64,000 nucleotides of DNA from Micropterix aruncella (lineage: Eukaryota; Arthropoda; Insecta; Lepidoptera; Micropterigidae). Shown in pieces: positions 21,276 through 34,179 of the stretch. A program made the position numbers and the translations under genes. The notes below the pieces were generated by a model. The model made no database searches. It saw nothing but the letters and a program-made list of their open reading frames with translations, and was not told the origin of the DNA. How positions within the stretch are numbered: position 1 is the first letter of the stretch; every line of letters starts with the position of its first letter. The DNA lies in assembly GCA_944548615.1 (NCBI GenBank), contig OX155955.1, positions 3,703,643 through 3,767,642 on the forward strand, written 5' to 3'.

Positions 21276-21293
21276 GCCCCGCGGTGGACGCCA
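21276..21293 (-). promoter_or_regulatory. Primer-binding site of E1, next to LTR2
   Basis: Reverse complement TGGCGTCCACCGCGGGGC matches TGGCGCCCAACGTGGGGC at 15 of 18 positions, the complement of the 3' end of insect tRNA-Lys(CTT) with CCA as I recall it. It lies 4 nt from the LTR2 edge, the correct place for priming minus-strand DNA. Confidence 0.72.
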
Positions 21294-21297
21294 GATT

Positions 21298-23180
21298 TGT
21301 TATGAGTCTAAATAAAATAAAATATAAAGTTGTATTTAAGGCTGCTTGTGTAACGATATAAGTTTATTTATTTGTAGAGGCGCCAGCTACACATGCGAGA
21401 AATAGATGATAGACCACATAAACAAATGCAAAGGGCCTCCCTCCGCCTGGGAAGTTACCTTTGTGCGTGGGAGTGGAGCGACGCCAAGGATACCACGGTA
21501 GCTCAGTCGTGCTCAGGGGTGGTTAAAATCCTGTATTGACGTCGTCCTAAAGTCGAGAGCATTCAAATTGAATGGACGGTCAAGTACCCTAGTTATGCTT
21601 TATTATAAAATGAATTTCGATATATCTTGTGAGAGGACTAAAAGAAGAAGAAGAAGCGATATCAAGTTTAGTGCGCTGCGGCGACGAGATCGAATATTAT
21701 GATTTACTCACCGCGCCCTCTATCGGTGTACCGACGAGGTACTGCGCCGGCGCGCGTCGATCGCGCCCGCTTGGAGCGCTCGGCCCCGGTCCCGGTCCGC
21801 GCTCTTACATAAATCAATGGCTAAATCGTCTAATGAATTTATTGGAAATAATAGCTAGACAATTATATTTAAAAAACGAGAAAATACTATTTGAATCTAG
21901 GTACGCTCTAAACCAGCAGATGCTGCTATAATTAAATAATGTACTGCGGTTCTTTTCTCCGCTAAATGATAAAATTAAAATATATAATTTCAAAGTTTCT
22001 TTTATAAAATTATTCTTTATTTATTCCTTGCCCTGAAACATTACCCTGTCCAGTGCTAGTCGGGTACCTACGAGACTGTAGCTCGCTCTGACCCGGCGGT
22101 ATTTTTAGGTACCGTCTCGATTTCTTTAATTCGCTAAATAATGATTAATTAACCAAAATGAAAGGTTTATTTGACAGAGTAACATATTTTATTTTAATTA
22201 TAATAAATGAAAGCTAGGCCATAGCATATGGCGAATGCGAGTACATAGTTTGAATTAACAAAATTCTAAAATTAAATTCGTGGAAAATTGAACGTTACAG
22301 CCTTTCAATTTTCAGGGCTTAATTCGGCGAAGAGGGATTTTGGACAGGTACTTCGGGTTCTGGAATAGAGAAGGAAGGCACTGCTACCCGCGGGAGTTAT
22401 TGGAAGGTTGCTTCTAGATTTTTTAGCGCCTGCTCCCCGGATGCGATTTTTAAATTTTAAATTATATTTTCCGAAATCGACCTTTAGATGATAGTAGAAA
22501 AATTAGTTGAGGCGAGGAGACGGAAGGCGATGCTCAGACACCGGGAATTATGACTGACCCGACGTACTACCTACTTCTATTTTGACACACTCAAATTACT
22601 AAATTTTGATTTTACTTGACTCTAATTATTCACCAACGAAGATATGGCAACGGTAATTTACAGGGGACTTGGCTTTTAAAACAATCTTATTAATTTAAAC
22701 TATTATTTTTGAAATCTGATTTTATGGGGAGAAGCTAATGGTTACAGATAGTAGACTTGCCTGTATGAAGGTATGAGATCCGATGAGGGCCTGCCCGATG
22801 CGCTGAACTGAGTTTAATTATAGATTTTAGATATTCACAGAATTTAAGTTCTAGACTGTGTTGGCTGGTGTGCAAATGAATAATTAAATGGGCGGTAGTC
22901 GGCCCGCTCCGCCAACGGCGGAGCGGCCGGTCTCTTCTCGACCGTCTTGCTCGGTCGTTGCCAGCCAAAAAAAAAAAAGAAGAAAGATCTCTTTTCTAAG
23001 TAAAAATATTCTACCTTACTGATTAAAATTGATTAGGGATGTGCGCGACTTGTCGTCTACATACGGTAAGACGTATCCGCTCGGTGTATCGCGTCTATGG
23101 CGCGATGGATAAAGTTAACTGATTAATTATTAAAATGATTTAGGTTAAAGTTTGTATACTATAAAAACTAGGCCCTAACA
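21298..23180 (-). repeat. E1 LTR2 (full length, 1883 bp)
   Basis: TGTTATGAG...CCCTAACA, shared by both internal copies. Contains the 977-bp segment missing from LTR1, including a 10-bp GC hairpin (CCGCTCCGCC / GGCGGAGCGG, 22904-22926) and an A-run at 22967-22978. Same length as LTR3 and identical wherever I compared them. Confidence 0.9.
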
Positions 23181-26100
23181 TTGCCGGATAGAGACCTAGT
23201 CACCGTCCCCGGTGACCTACATAAGCAATCAATGTTAAAGATATAATGCTACGAGTGTTGTACACTAACCCCTACTTGCTACGATGCGTAGCCGCTAATA
23301 CAATAAATATTGGTAACAGTAAGAAAAATAAGAATAAGTACGTAACGGTAATGAAGAAATTTGCCCTGTTTGCAAGGGTTGATACAAATCAAGATATTTT
23401 AAAAAAATATAAAAAAAAAATAAATAACACCTAAACGAGAGAAGATGATTTTTGACAAAGTATTTTTTGATCCCAAAAAGTGCATAAGAGTTTCTTTGAC
23501 TGCAGTATATGACGCTTATTCATATCAGGATTGGAGTTAAGAAAGTCAGGAACTGAAAATAGGGAAAGAATTCAGCCGTGAAAGATGTCGCCTGTCCGTA
23601 ACAGGGTTAGCATGATTGACGGGTTGATCTTCTCCTGGGGCGTAGCGCGTGGCGTATCGTCTGGTTGCTGCGTCGCTCTCTCGGTGGGGTCGCTGCTTGG
23701 AGATCGACGTATGCGCGTCGTAGGGCCTTGGGTAAGGCCACAGCGTGTCTCGTGGTGGTCGATTGATGAGCCGTACCTTGGAATTGCGGAAAAAATAGGC
23801 GAGCATTAGTAGGTTGCCTAGTTTTCTGATGTTGTGTCGTGATGATCTTAATCGAGGCAACTCGAAGAACATAATAAGTGGGCTGCTGCTTGGCAAATTG
23901 CGTCACTTTGCTTGTTTAAAAAAAAAAGTCCGGTGGAAAATTTTTGCAGAGCTTCTACTTGGGACAAAATCGTGGTGCTACACTAGCTGTTTCAAGTCTG
24001 TGTGCACGGAAGAAATTCAGATTTTTACACGTCGCTTGTTTGAAAAGTCCGGTGCGTTGTGGCTAGCGGGTGTAATAAGGAAGGTGATTTTCGTGCCTAA
24101 ATGCCCTGTCCATTCCAGAGAACACTACTTCACTTCACTGGGTACACACTACGCTGATGCTAAAATGGCACTTAAAGCGTCCTTATTTGCATGTTGATGG
24201 TAATAGTATATGTGGAGGTTACTTGCGGTCTGGTTTGTGTGACTTCGCATCCTGGTCCACCTGGTTTAGTGATAAATGTTCCTATTGATAGGGAACGCTC
24301 CTGCGGTCCTCGCCTATCGGATGTCGTCTATCGTGAATGCCGTCCTGGTTGTCATATAGAGATAGGAAAATGTATCTTTACCTCTAGACTGGAGTAGGTA
24401 TCCTGGTTTCGGATGTCCATACTGGTTGGCTGGCAGAATTATGGTCCGTGGATTTATGGGCTGGTTAATTCGGTCAGCATTGCCTTCATTATGGTATCTA
24501 GCAGCTTGGCTCGACGTTTGAGGTTTTGCTTCCCGCCTTGCCGAATGTCACTGGACATGTCTGGTTGGTGTGTTCAATTCTCCAAATATTGTCTGGAACG
24601 TGAAAAGTTATGCGGCATCATCTCGTTCGATTTTCTAGTTGAGTTTTTTACTGGAGTACTAGGATGGGTGGTGAGAGAAGGAGAGGCTCTAATATATGTA
24701 ACCATGTGTGTGTTATCATATCTTCGCTTTACAATTCAGTTCGAAACTTGTTTTTATTCTTTAAGAAAAGTAAATGTATTTTCCGACTTCTTAAATTTCC
24801 TATGTGATTGGGGTCAAAAACTGGTGCTTATGTTCTGTCTGTATGCTACATTTTAAGCGGGATAAGAAAGATTGGTACATAACAAAAAAAAACTTAAATT
24901 ATTATAAATTACAAGTATTGTGAGACGCGTAGGTACACAATGTGGTATATTATTAATCCAACAAGGCATCTTAAAATCTATTCAACATATGATATTATTT
25001 TTTAAATTAGGAATATGCAGCTAAACTGTGCTGCCTAACGTGTATACTTACATATTGTAATGTAGTAGTAGAACAAAGAACAAGAAAAATTATTATAAAC
25101 AATGGCAGTGCTCATACTGTGCAGCCTTACACATGAAATTCCATGGTTGAAAAACAAACAAAAAGAAATAAATAAATTAGAAATGTTGCTACTTTTTGTA
25201 GCTACATTCTTTGAAAAAAAATTAGAAGAAAGGAAGGGGAAAGGAAAAAACTAAACTCATTTTTATCTCGGTCTATAAGCATCCATTCCGGCGGGTTATA
25301 TTTTTGATTATATTCAGGCTTTATTAAATGAACGTATAGATAATTAATCCAACGGGGAACAGAAAAATTAATTGTTTATTAGAATGGTGAAAGGGGTGTA
25401 GTAGGTGTGGGAGAGCAGGTGCCAAATGTTTCCGGATAATTTATAAAAACAAAAAAAAATATGAAGGGTTCCGGATTTAAAAAAAATTATATTAAATTTT
25501 AATTTTAAGTTTTGAAATTATGAAATGCATTTGCAAGAATGGTATTTCGGGTAGCGGTGTTTCCTATTGATTTTGTGCCCTGTTAATTACTGGTTGTTTT
25601 GATATAGTGTTTTAATATTTGTTTATTTTCTGTATTTATGATGTGTTTTATCGTGAAACCGGCCTTAACTAACGAAAGCAAGACTACCAATAAATGTCTG
25701 CTAATACGTTTATTAAAAAAAATAATAATAATATATTTTGCATCAATGTGCAGTGTGTAGAAGCGTTCGAGCTTATTTTATCAAATAATTGTTAACATAA
25801 TGTGAAAGGCGAGATGAAAATTGTAGGCCGGCTCTGTAATTTTGTATTGACCATTTGACGACTTATCTGAAATATACAGAAGCGAATTACGTAATTTTAA
25901 TTTGCGTGAATTCTGGTCGTATTGGTATTCAAATTTAAAAAAAAAATGAAGTTATAAAAAATATTGTATATTTGTGTTTTTAAAAAAAAATTGAGCGTGT
26001 GTGTTTATTGTTTGTTTGTGGACGGGATTAGAACGGCAGTGTGATTTTCTTTTACACGAAATAACCAGTTCTGGATGTTTATAGACCTCGCGGTCTTTCA

Positions 26101-26744
26101 CTCGTGATGGTATGAAGTTAAATTTTAGAGTTCCTCTATGCGTTGTTCCGCAGGCAACTCCCTAACTTCCAGGATTTTTGAGGTCCTTAGTATGTGATGT
26201 TTCTATTGCATATAAATTTTGTCAGATGTAAGTTTGTAGTCGTGGTGTTAAATAATAATTTTCAGTATTTGACATAAGTGCTTTCCTTTCGCGCTCATTC
26301 GCGCTCCTGTCTTCCCTCCTCATGCGATAGCTTCCTTTCATACCATCCTTTCATACCAAAACCTTTGCCTAGTACCTATTTTAATATTTTGACTTTGGAA
26401 ATGCATTTGTGACATTTATAAGATAATATTTTACAAATATTTATATCCAATTAAGATCTTTGTTTTTATATTTTAAATGAGTATTCATGGACAAACTAAA
26501 CGGAGCTTATTATTTATTAGAAAATAACGTTGCGGGAAATCAATGGGGGTTTTTTATCTTACAACGAAGAAATTATGGTATGGAAAATTCCATATCTTGG
26601 CAAAATCCAAGACCGAACAAAGAGCTTTCTGTAGCTTATGACTAATCTACAACGGTTTTTGAAGGGGTTCCTAGTCGCTACTTAGTACTAACGATCTACT
26701 TGCCGCGTGATTGTATGTCAAAAAAAATATAAAATAATTGATAG
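23181..26744 (-). mobile_element. E1 internal region, copy 2, 3' (left) part
   Basis: Repeats 15520-19083 at a constant offset of 7661 bp with no net indel. It ends at ATAG (26741-26744), the target duplicated by E2. Frames of 116, 127 and 147 codons recur here with identical translations. Confidence 0.9.
26741..26744. repeat. Left target-site duplication ATAG of E2
   Basis: ATAG abuts TGTCATG of E2 and recurs at 33150-33153 after TTGCA. The uninterrupted target, with one ATAG, is at 19080-19083. Confidence 0.9.
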
Positions 26745-27257
26745 TGTCATGAGCTCCGTTTATTTAATATTTAAACGTCATCGTCAGGATGGGAAAAGAT
26801 GCTGTCTCACGGGCCGAAGGAACACGAAAGATGAAATACTGATTTTTGTAATTCCTCTTGTATCGAGGTTTGGGCGCCAGTGGCCTTCGGTACGTGGGGA
26901 ACAGCCGGAGCCTATGCAAAACTGCAAGCACAACTGGCCATCGTCTAGCGCAGCTGGCAATGGGGATGCAAGTCAATCCTTTGAGGAACCCAGCACTCAG
27001 CCGACGAGCCTTAATAACGGGTCGTGGGTTTGGGGTTTTTACCGCTTTTGCAGCGCGCGTGAGCGCTGTAGCTAAAATTATGAAAATATATTATAATATA
27101 AAGAAAGAAAAGGTTACACTTTTGGATCCGTGCGGGTATGCCGCTCGGGATCCCTGCGGGACGGAATTTACCGCGTGTCCCGGGTTATATTTTTACAAGT
27201 TATATTACAAATGTGCTGATTCTAAAAATACGGCCCTCGTCTAATGTTAATGGTGAG
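26745..27257 (-). repeat. E2 left (3') LTR, deleted and truncated
   Basis: Aligns to 31358-32494 of the right LTR with a 624-bp internal deletion at about 27029 (with a few filler bases). It then stops matching at ATGGTGAG, so the last 655 bp of the LTR are missing. Where both exist they are nearly identical (one T/A difference seen near 26861). Open frames here are not genes. Confidence 0.85.
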
Positions 27258-29906
27258 TGGCCTAGCGGCGCTTATCTCATACCCATCGCACTGACGTTGC
27301 TGCATGTCTGCGCCGAGTTTGTTGTCACGTTCGGTTTTGACTGGGAGGCCTGTTGGCGTCGCTGCAGTCTTGGTTTCCAGCGTTGGTGGTAGACTCGTTG
27401 GAGGTACAGCACTTCACGTGGTATAATGTCTGGAATAGCATTTTTACGCAGCATCACTATTTATATTGAGGTCGCATACTTTGGAGGATTTGGGGAAGAC
27501 GGAAGGCAGAATGTTCAAACCTTTGTTAAGTGTTCTTTTTCTATTATTCTTAATATTTCAAATGTATTAAGAGTTACTTAGGCTTATTTCTGTCGTTATT
27601 AGCAAATATTCTCTTTATAGCAATGTGAAACAATGAAAATTTTGAGTAAAACTCGTATAGATATGACATAATGCAATTATATATAGAGAAAAGAATTATT
27701 TTTTTTTTTGCTTTGCAAGTGGTCGGGCTATATATATAGAAAATTTTCCTAAAATGAAGGAATTTTGAGAAAAAATAATATAAATGAAGAAAATGAACAT
27801 GTATTTTATGATTAAACTTGTCTACGCCTGCCTGTAATTCCTGATTTTAAAAATAATAAATGAACCTTTGGTGGTTATGAAAAGTTTTGTAATGAGCTTG
27901 AGGTTGTTCAATATTTGATTGAACGGAGTATGGGGTGAACGGTTATTTGTTGAATAGTAAAAATAAAGATAGTAAGAAGACTTCAGTAATCGGTAAGAAA
28001 ATAGTAACCGTTAGGATGCTGTAAAGAACAAAAAAATACATAGTAGAGGTTATTCCGGGAATCGCAACGATCTGCATCATCAAGGAATAGAATGATATTC
28101 GATTAGTACCCATATATAATATAATATGATACAAACGCTAGCGATCGCTAGTACCTTGCTCACCGATTGTGAGCTATAAATATATATAATAAAGTATTTA
28201 TCAATAAAGTAGGAAAAATATGGCGTCTCTGGAGAATAATGTCGTTGTAATATAAATGAATAAATCAATATAATAATAAATAAAACTGTAAGAAAAAAAG
28301 AAGTGTTGCCTGATATCGGACTGTTTTTAATCGGACTGCTTCTCGTATTGGATGAACTTTGGGAAATCGTGATTTTAATTCTCGAATTTTCCTGTGTCTT
28401 CCCTCTCGAAGTGCCGTTAATATGAAGATAAAGATTTTTTTTTTACATGATCGTATGGTATATGATTATAATATAAATTAAATATTTGAAGAACCTGTAA
28501 TTTAACTGGGAGTGAGAGTGGCAGCTGTATACGCTTTTAATGTCGTTACGCTGGTTCTGGAGTTTGAAGACATCCTGGTCTATGCCCTTGTTGGTTTTGT
28601 TAAGATAATTTCTCTTCCAAGAGTTGGCTAGGATCTACCTGCTTCTGTTTTACTTGTTGAAAGAAAGTATTTAACTTGGAATGGTGAGTTCCTTTGAGCA
28701 CAGAGTTTCTGCTGTATCTACCATTTGTTAAGTTGGGAAAAATTTTTGACTGTGTGAGATTAATATTTTCGGTTTTTGTCATTGAGTTTTCCTTTCGCCT
28801 CCCATGCATACTACTTTCTTACTTCAACGTTCATGGAGTTCCTTTCATTCTTTCATTCATTCTAAAACGGAATGTCTCGTACCTATTTATTTACCTTGTC
28901 ATGGTGGATTATATTTTAATTATTATACTTAATAATGGAACGAATCGGTTGATACGGCTAATTCTGGTTCGTTTATAGTTTTCTAGGGTTCGAATGGACA
29001 AACTAAGGAGCTTATTTAAATAAAAATTTCTTGCGAATGCCTATTGGGAGTTCATGGTAATGGACAATGTCCATCGGGCCCTAACCTCGGTTAGGGTGAA
29101 ACGAAGTTTTTCTGTAGCTAATTAAATGTTCAGCGACGGTTTATGCTTACGATGGTTCCTGTTCGCTAATTAGGCCTGTCGACTGCATTCCGTGCGAAAA
29201 ATATAAACAATATCTCCCTATCAAAATCATCAAGTGGAAGCAAGCGGAATTGTAACATTTTACTTGAACTTCCCGGTGTTTTTCTATTTTATAGAAAGGC
29301 TAATACCACCGAACCTTTCTCAATATATAAATAAATTGTACGCAAAATATGGTACTGATAAAAAATAGTTTAGGTAAAGAATGACTTCGCTTCGTAGGCT
29401 GCTATTTTAGCTTATCCGCAAGCGCTCTTGCTAAGGGAATCGGTCGAGAAAAAAATATATGGTTAAATGTATATAGAAAAATGAACAATATGTTGCTATT
29501 AAAAAATTTTAAAGGAGTCCAACCGGTTTTTAGCCAGGTTGGATAATATTTATTTTTATAAAAATAAATTATATATAATTTATTTTTATAAAAATATATG
29601 CGCAGTTGACCGTTTTTAATTTGCTGTGGTTCTTCGATATGTAATTTTTATATAAGGTTTTGGGTACTAATCTGGGATTTATATTTAATTTATATTTTGG
29701 GTTTTTAAGGGGATTTTTATTTTATAATTTACTCATTTACTTGTTACTATCGTTTGGTCTTTCTTTATGGCTGTTTGACTTTCTTACCCTGTTCCTTATT
29801 GCTTTTTTATTTTAAATTTAATTTTTACCTCTGAACAAATGCGCTCTCCTCCCTTGCTCAGCGACCACAGGGTGTTTATTACTATTTTTACTTCCGATTT
29901 CGGCTA
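27258..29906 (-). other. E2 non-coding region downstream of pol remnant
   Basis: AT-rich with short frames only. 28990-29560 can be aligned by eye to E1 18825-19690 (for example ATGGACAAACTAA, TTTTTCTGTAGCT and the paired CCGGT... hairpins), so this non-coding part is shared by both elements. The first ~250 bp (27258-27500) have no counterpart in E1. Confidence 0.6.
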
Positions 29907-30290
29907 TCAATTCCAGGCTAAGTCTTTAATATGGAATAAACCTTTATTAACTCCGTTCTCATCCATAATCTCATAAGCAACAGGTGACTTTTTGACACTA
30001 TTGTGCATTTTATGTACCGTGGTGCCAGCTTACTTGAGAAAAAATCAATTTTTCTTGACTGCTGGTGGTTTTTGGCCCAAATCGTATCACCTATTTTGAA
30101 CTCTACGTGCTTGCGCCTCAAGTTATATCGTGTAGCGTTGTTTCGGAAAGCTTCCATTAACCTATCTCTTACTATGTCGTATGTATCTGCTAACGTTTCG
30201 AGGCCTTTGGCGAATTCTTGCGTCTGCTCTATAAATCTGTTTTGATTTGATGTACCGACTCGTGTGTGTCCGTGTTACGTTAATGAATGT
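29907..30290 (-). pseudogene. Gypsy integrase C-terminal remnant (E2)
   Basis: Minus strand: NRFIEQTQEFAKGLETLAD, DIVRDRLMEAFRNNATRYNL, RRKHVEFKIGDTIWAKNH, SRKIDFFSSKLAPRYIKC. After a one-base frameshift it continues KKSPVAYEIMDENG and GLFHIKDLAWN to a stop. This is the end of gypsy pol, longer than the E1 relic because it includes the helix before the GD-x-VW motif. Gag, protease, RT and the integrase core are absent. Confidence 0.92.
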
Positions 30291-31334
30291 GATATGTGAG
30301 TGTTCTTAGACGAATAGAAAATTAAAAAAAACTATAGTAAAGAAAAATTTAATAAGTGATAAAAAAAGAAGAAGATATCTTAGGTGAAAACTTGATGTGT
30401 TGTGTTTATTTGTTTATTTTAAATTTTTGTGTGCAAGACTTGTTTTGAAATGTATTTTAATGGCTTTTAATTTGTATTTGAAGTGTGTGTGTATTGATAT
30501 GTAATTTGAATTTATGTGTATGTTGAGTGGTACTCAAATGTTTTGATAGTATGTTGAAATCTGCTTGAACTGTGTGATATGCTTTATTTTCTTTAACTTG
30601 TTGTAGTTGGAAGTGAAAGTAGAAAATTCAAAATATTTTTATGGGAAAGTCTGTCCGAGTTGTGCTTTGAGTTATGATTCCGAGATGCGAATATTTATTG
30701 ATTTATTTTACATTTAATTTTTAAAGTCGATCGTCCTGTATATCTGATAAATGCTATCGTTGTATCTTGTAGAATTTCCTGTGTCGGTGAGCTGGGAGAA
30801 AGCGTAAGTGTCTTCAGTCTAAACTAATTTGTTTTAGCTATTTGAGGGTTAAGTGTCAAAGACATAATGTACAAATTTATCAAAAAAAAAAAATATATAA
30901 AACAATGAAAAAATAAGATTAAATGTATATCCTTGTAGAAAGCTGTAATAAAATATATTAAATGCAGTGCCAAACGAGTAACAAGTATTATTTATATATA
31001 TAATAAAGTACCTAAGGGTTAGGCTGCTGAAAGTAAAATCTATAAAAATGTATTAAGGGTTGGTGGGTGAGGATGGTAAGAAGCTGTGCCTTTCTGGTTG
31101 AGGATGTGTATTATGAGTTTATAAATATTCAAGGGTAAATAGTATTGAAAATGAAATAATTATAGTATTGAACAAAAACAAAAAGGTTAACCTGCAATTT
31201 CGGGTTAAAACAAGTAAGTAAATAATAATAATAATGATAGGGAGGGTTGGGTGGGAAAATTATACGTTATGTATTGTATTTAGAAAAAGATAATTTAAAA
31301 AATATCAACTTAGGAAAAATGTAATTGTATGGCC
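30291..31334 (-). other. E2 leader region
   Basis: Non-coding, AT-rich, between the primer site and the pol remnant. Contains GGGAGGGTTGGGTGGGAAAA at 31238-31257, matching GGGCGGGTTGGGTGGGAAAT at 21001 in E1: a conserved leader motif (TTTCCCACCCAACCC on the element strand) that might serve packaging or priming. Confidence 0.6.
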
Positions 31335-31351
31335 CGACACGTTGGGCGCTA
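31335..31351 (-). promoter_or_regulatory. Primer-binding site of E2
   Basis: Reverse complement TAGCGCCCAACGTGTCG matches the tRNA-Lys(CTT)-type TGGCGCCCAACGTGGGG at 14 of 17 positions, with the first 14 nt nearly perfect. It lies 6 nt from the LTR edge at 31358. Confidence 0.8.
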
Positions 31352-31357
31352 GAATTT

Positions 31358-33149
31358 TGTCATGAGCTCCGTTTATTTAATATTTAAACGTCATCGTCAG
31401 GATGGGAAAAGATGCTGTCTCACGGGCCGAAGGAACACGAAAGATGAAATACTGATTTTTGTAATTCCTCTTGAATCGAGGTTTGGGCGCCAGTGGCCTT
31501 CGGTACGTGGGGAACAGCCGGAGCCTATGCAAAACTGCAAGCACAACTGGCCATCGTCTAGCGCAGCTGGCAATGGGGATGCAAGTCAATCCTTTGAGGA
31601 ACCCAGCACTCAGCCGACGAGCCTTAATAACGGGTCGTGGGGAGTAAATCCTCAGGGCAAGGATCGACCTACGGACGCGAGAGCACTCCGGGGAGCGGAC
31701 GACATTGATTTTACTTTGGGAGGATTGAAAGAAACACCGCTTCTTAAGGTGGGGATATAGGGATCTGGCAAGGACGAGGGTCTCCGCCCGTGTGTTTTAT
31801 ACTTATATAAATGGCCACTAAACTTGTTAATTACCTCTGAGGTTCTTCCTGAGTGCCCTTGAGCGCGAATTTAGCAATATTCCTTGGTTCCCGTGAAAGA
31901 TGTCAATCTCCGCGTATCAACGTTCTGACGTCTACGCTCACGCCCTCTGACGGCCGTCTGTCGCACTGCCTGCGTGAACGATAATCGACCCGTTCCGCGT
32001 CGGTTCGGAACCTTGCTAAACCCCTGCTATATTTTCTAAATTCTTCCTTGACGAGATGCGAATTTCGCCAGATATTAAATAATGAAATAAATATATATTT
32101 TGATTCTATGTAATTCCTCAGGCTGGAACCCCGCCTTTTCTTAATTTATTAACACCTGATTTTATGTCCTTTTTATCCCTGTTTTCGTGGTAATAAGATG
32201 AAAGAAAAATAAAGAGTTATAAGTGAAATGAGGTTTTATTCCAAAAAAAACGTGGCGGTTCTACAATATGGGTTTTTACCGCTTTTGCAGCGCGCGTGAG
32301 CGCTGTAGCTAAAATTATGAAAATATATTATAATATAAAGAAAGAAAAGGTTACACTTTTGGATCCGTGCGGGTATGCCGCTCGGGATCCCTGCGGGACG
32401 GAATTTACCGCGTGTCCCGGGTTATATTTTTACAAGTTATATTACAAATGTGCTGATTCTAAAAATACGGCCCTCGTCTAATGTTAATGGTGAGCGGAGT
32501 GGAAAGGAGAGTACGTTTGAAAGGAATGAGTACGGATCGCTGTGATTGAGACCGATTTTGCCGAGCCGCGTAATGGCGGTCGGCGCAAACATTTGCAAAA
32601 GAAAAAAATATATATACGGAATCTAATTTGCGCTTGGCGGCGCGGAATTACGGCCTAAGCGTTTAAGTGAGGATCTGAATATTATTATGGCATACTAGAA
32701 ATTTAGAAAAACGTGGCTGCGCAGAGCGCGTGGAAAGAACGACCTTAACATACGTTTGTTCACACTTGCCTGGGTAATGGGAGATGTAGAAAGATGCCAG
32801 CGACCACTGCTGCTAGTTAAAAGTATTTACACTGATTTTACTACTGATTAATGAATAATGCTTTCTCATTGAGATATGGCTGAATAGTGACCAGCCGGCC
32901 CGCGGCCGGAAGCCGCGGACCGCCGCTTCGATGACCGTTCCCCTCTGTGGTCCGTGCAAGAAGGAAGACCGTCCAAAATCGCCCGTTAAATTCGGTGCGT
33001 GAGAATTATCAAATCAATAGGGAGGGTCGTTGACCAATTCGCCGTGTACGGTTAATTGCTTATCGCATTATCGTAACACGGTGAATGGCGAATATAAAAT
33101 ATTTATTTAAATAGAAAATAATAACAAGCAATGAACCTTGGGCATTGCA
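31358..33149 (-). repeat. E2 right (5') LTR, full length 1792 bp
   Basis: TGTCATGAGC...GGGCATTGCA (TG...CA ends). The terminal third is GC-rich around 32890-32950 with self-complementary CCGGCCCGCGGCCGG. No ORF of note. ATAG follows at 33150. Confidence 0.9.
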
Positions 33150-34179
33150 ATAGAAAAATATAAAAGTACTTTTACAACAGAGCTGAGCATGTAGATTTTA
33201 CTTCGACGATGACAGTTGATGCATTAAATACCCGGAACATAATAGTCCCTTGCGTTTTTTACCTTAATGGAAGGATGAACACTAAACCCAGTAAATATAT
33301 AATAAAAAAAATCCAGAGCTTGTCCGGCGGTGTTTCTCTCGCAAGCGAACGGTTAAGCACCGAACCGTTTTAAAAATCGCATAATTGCGTATAAATATAA
33401 TTAAGGTAGAGAAATATCTTTGTTCTTTGATTTTTTTGCCGCAACGGCCCATGCAAAGGGAAATGTTGTGTTTAAATTGTGTGTAAATGCGCTCGATTTT
33501 ATCTCTATATTATGATTTATCATACCTACTGCCGTGTACGTTGATCGGTCGGATCTATTTATAAATACATAATCGCTTAACGCAGGTGTTGTGTAAGTGC
33601 GTTTGATTGCATTGACTCGAAATCTTGTTTGTTTTTAAATTTGGGAATGAAAATACATTAATGATATTTATTATATTTTTAAGAATTTGGGGCTAAATTT
33701 GCCCACATGGTAGGGTACCGAATCCGGCGGCCTTCTTGCCGGATGAGAGTACCTTTCAAAAAAAAAATTTTATATTTTATAAAAATTTTTTTTTGTATAA
33801 ACTATTTGTACTTGTGTTCGATTTTTTGTTCTGTAGGTACTTTAGACCGTGTGTTCTGTTGTGTAATGTGTTTTGTGTGTGTGAATTTAGCTTATCTGTT
33901 GCGCTTTGTTTTGGATTTTGTATCTTGATAAAGTGCGTTAGGTTGTATACAATTAATTGTTTAATTTGTTTGTCTTATATCAAAGGGAATTATAATTTTG
34001 AATCTTTGTTTTTTCTGTTGAATAGCTTATTTTATGCCTTATAGACGCAATAGTTAATACCTTTTTGTGTACCTTGTGCGATTTATAACCGGAATCCGCA
34101 GTTTCACGATGGAGACCGTGACGACGCGATCGACTTCACTTCGGCGACGCCACGCTAGACCAAATGTTGTTATAGGGTA

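Larger units (their letters stand above)
15520..21297 (-). mobile_element. E1 internal region, copy 1 (non-coding)
   Basis: 5778 bp between LTR1 and LTR2 with no intact gag or pol. Reading from the 5' (right) side it holds two primer-site-like sequences, a ~1 kb leader, about 68 codons of integrase tail with two stops, then 4.6 kb of mostly AT-rich non-coding DNA before the 3' LTR. No clear polypurine tract adjoins LTR1. Plus-strand frames of 116-147 codons (15885-17195) have no recognisable motif. The block from 18825 to about 19700 is recognisably related to E2 at 28990-29560. Confidence 0.8.
26745..33149 (-). mobile_element. E2: nested gypsy-derived non-autonomous LTR element
   Basis: 6405 bp, starting TGTCATGAGC and ending CATTGCA, bounded by ATAG duplications. 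It sits inside E1 internal copy 2; internal copy 1 preserves the empty site. It has a full 1792-bp LTR on the right (5' in element sense), a damaged left LTR, a primer site, a ~1.1 kb leader, the tail of integrase with a frameshift, and non-coding DNA. The architecture parallels E1, so both derive from the same kind of deleted parent. Confidence 0.9.

Noticed and set aside
22735..22968. 77-codon Arg-rich minus-strand ORF, also at 36805-37038
   Set aside because: Lies in the LTR-specific segment across the GC hairpin; no homology recognised and duplicated only with the LTR.
26858..27244. 128-codon frame at the E2 left LTR
   Set aside because: It is within LTR sequence across a deletion junction; the intact right LTR does not encode it.
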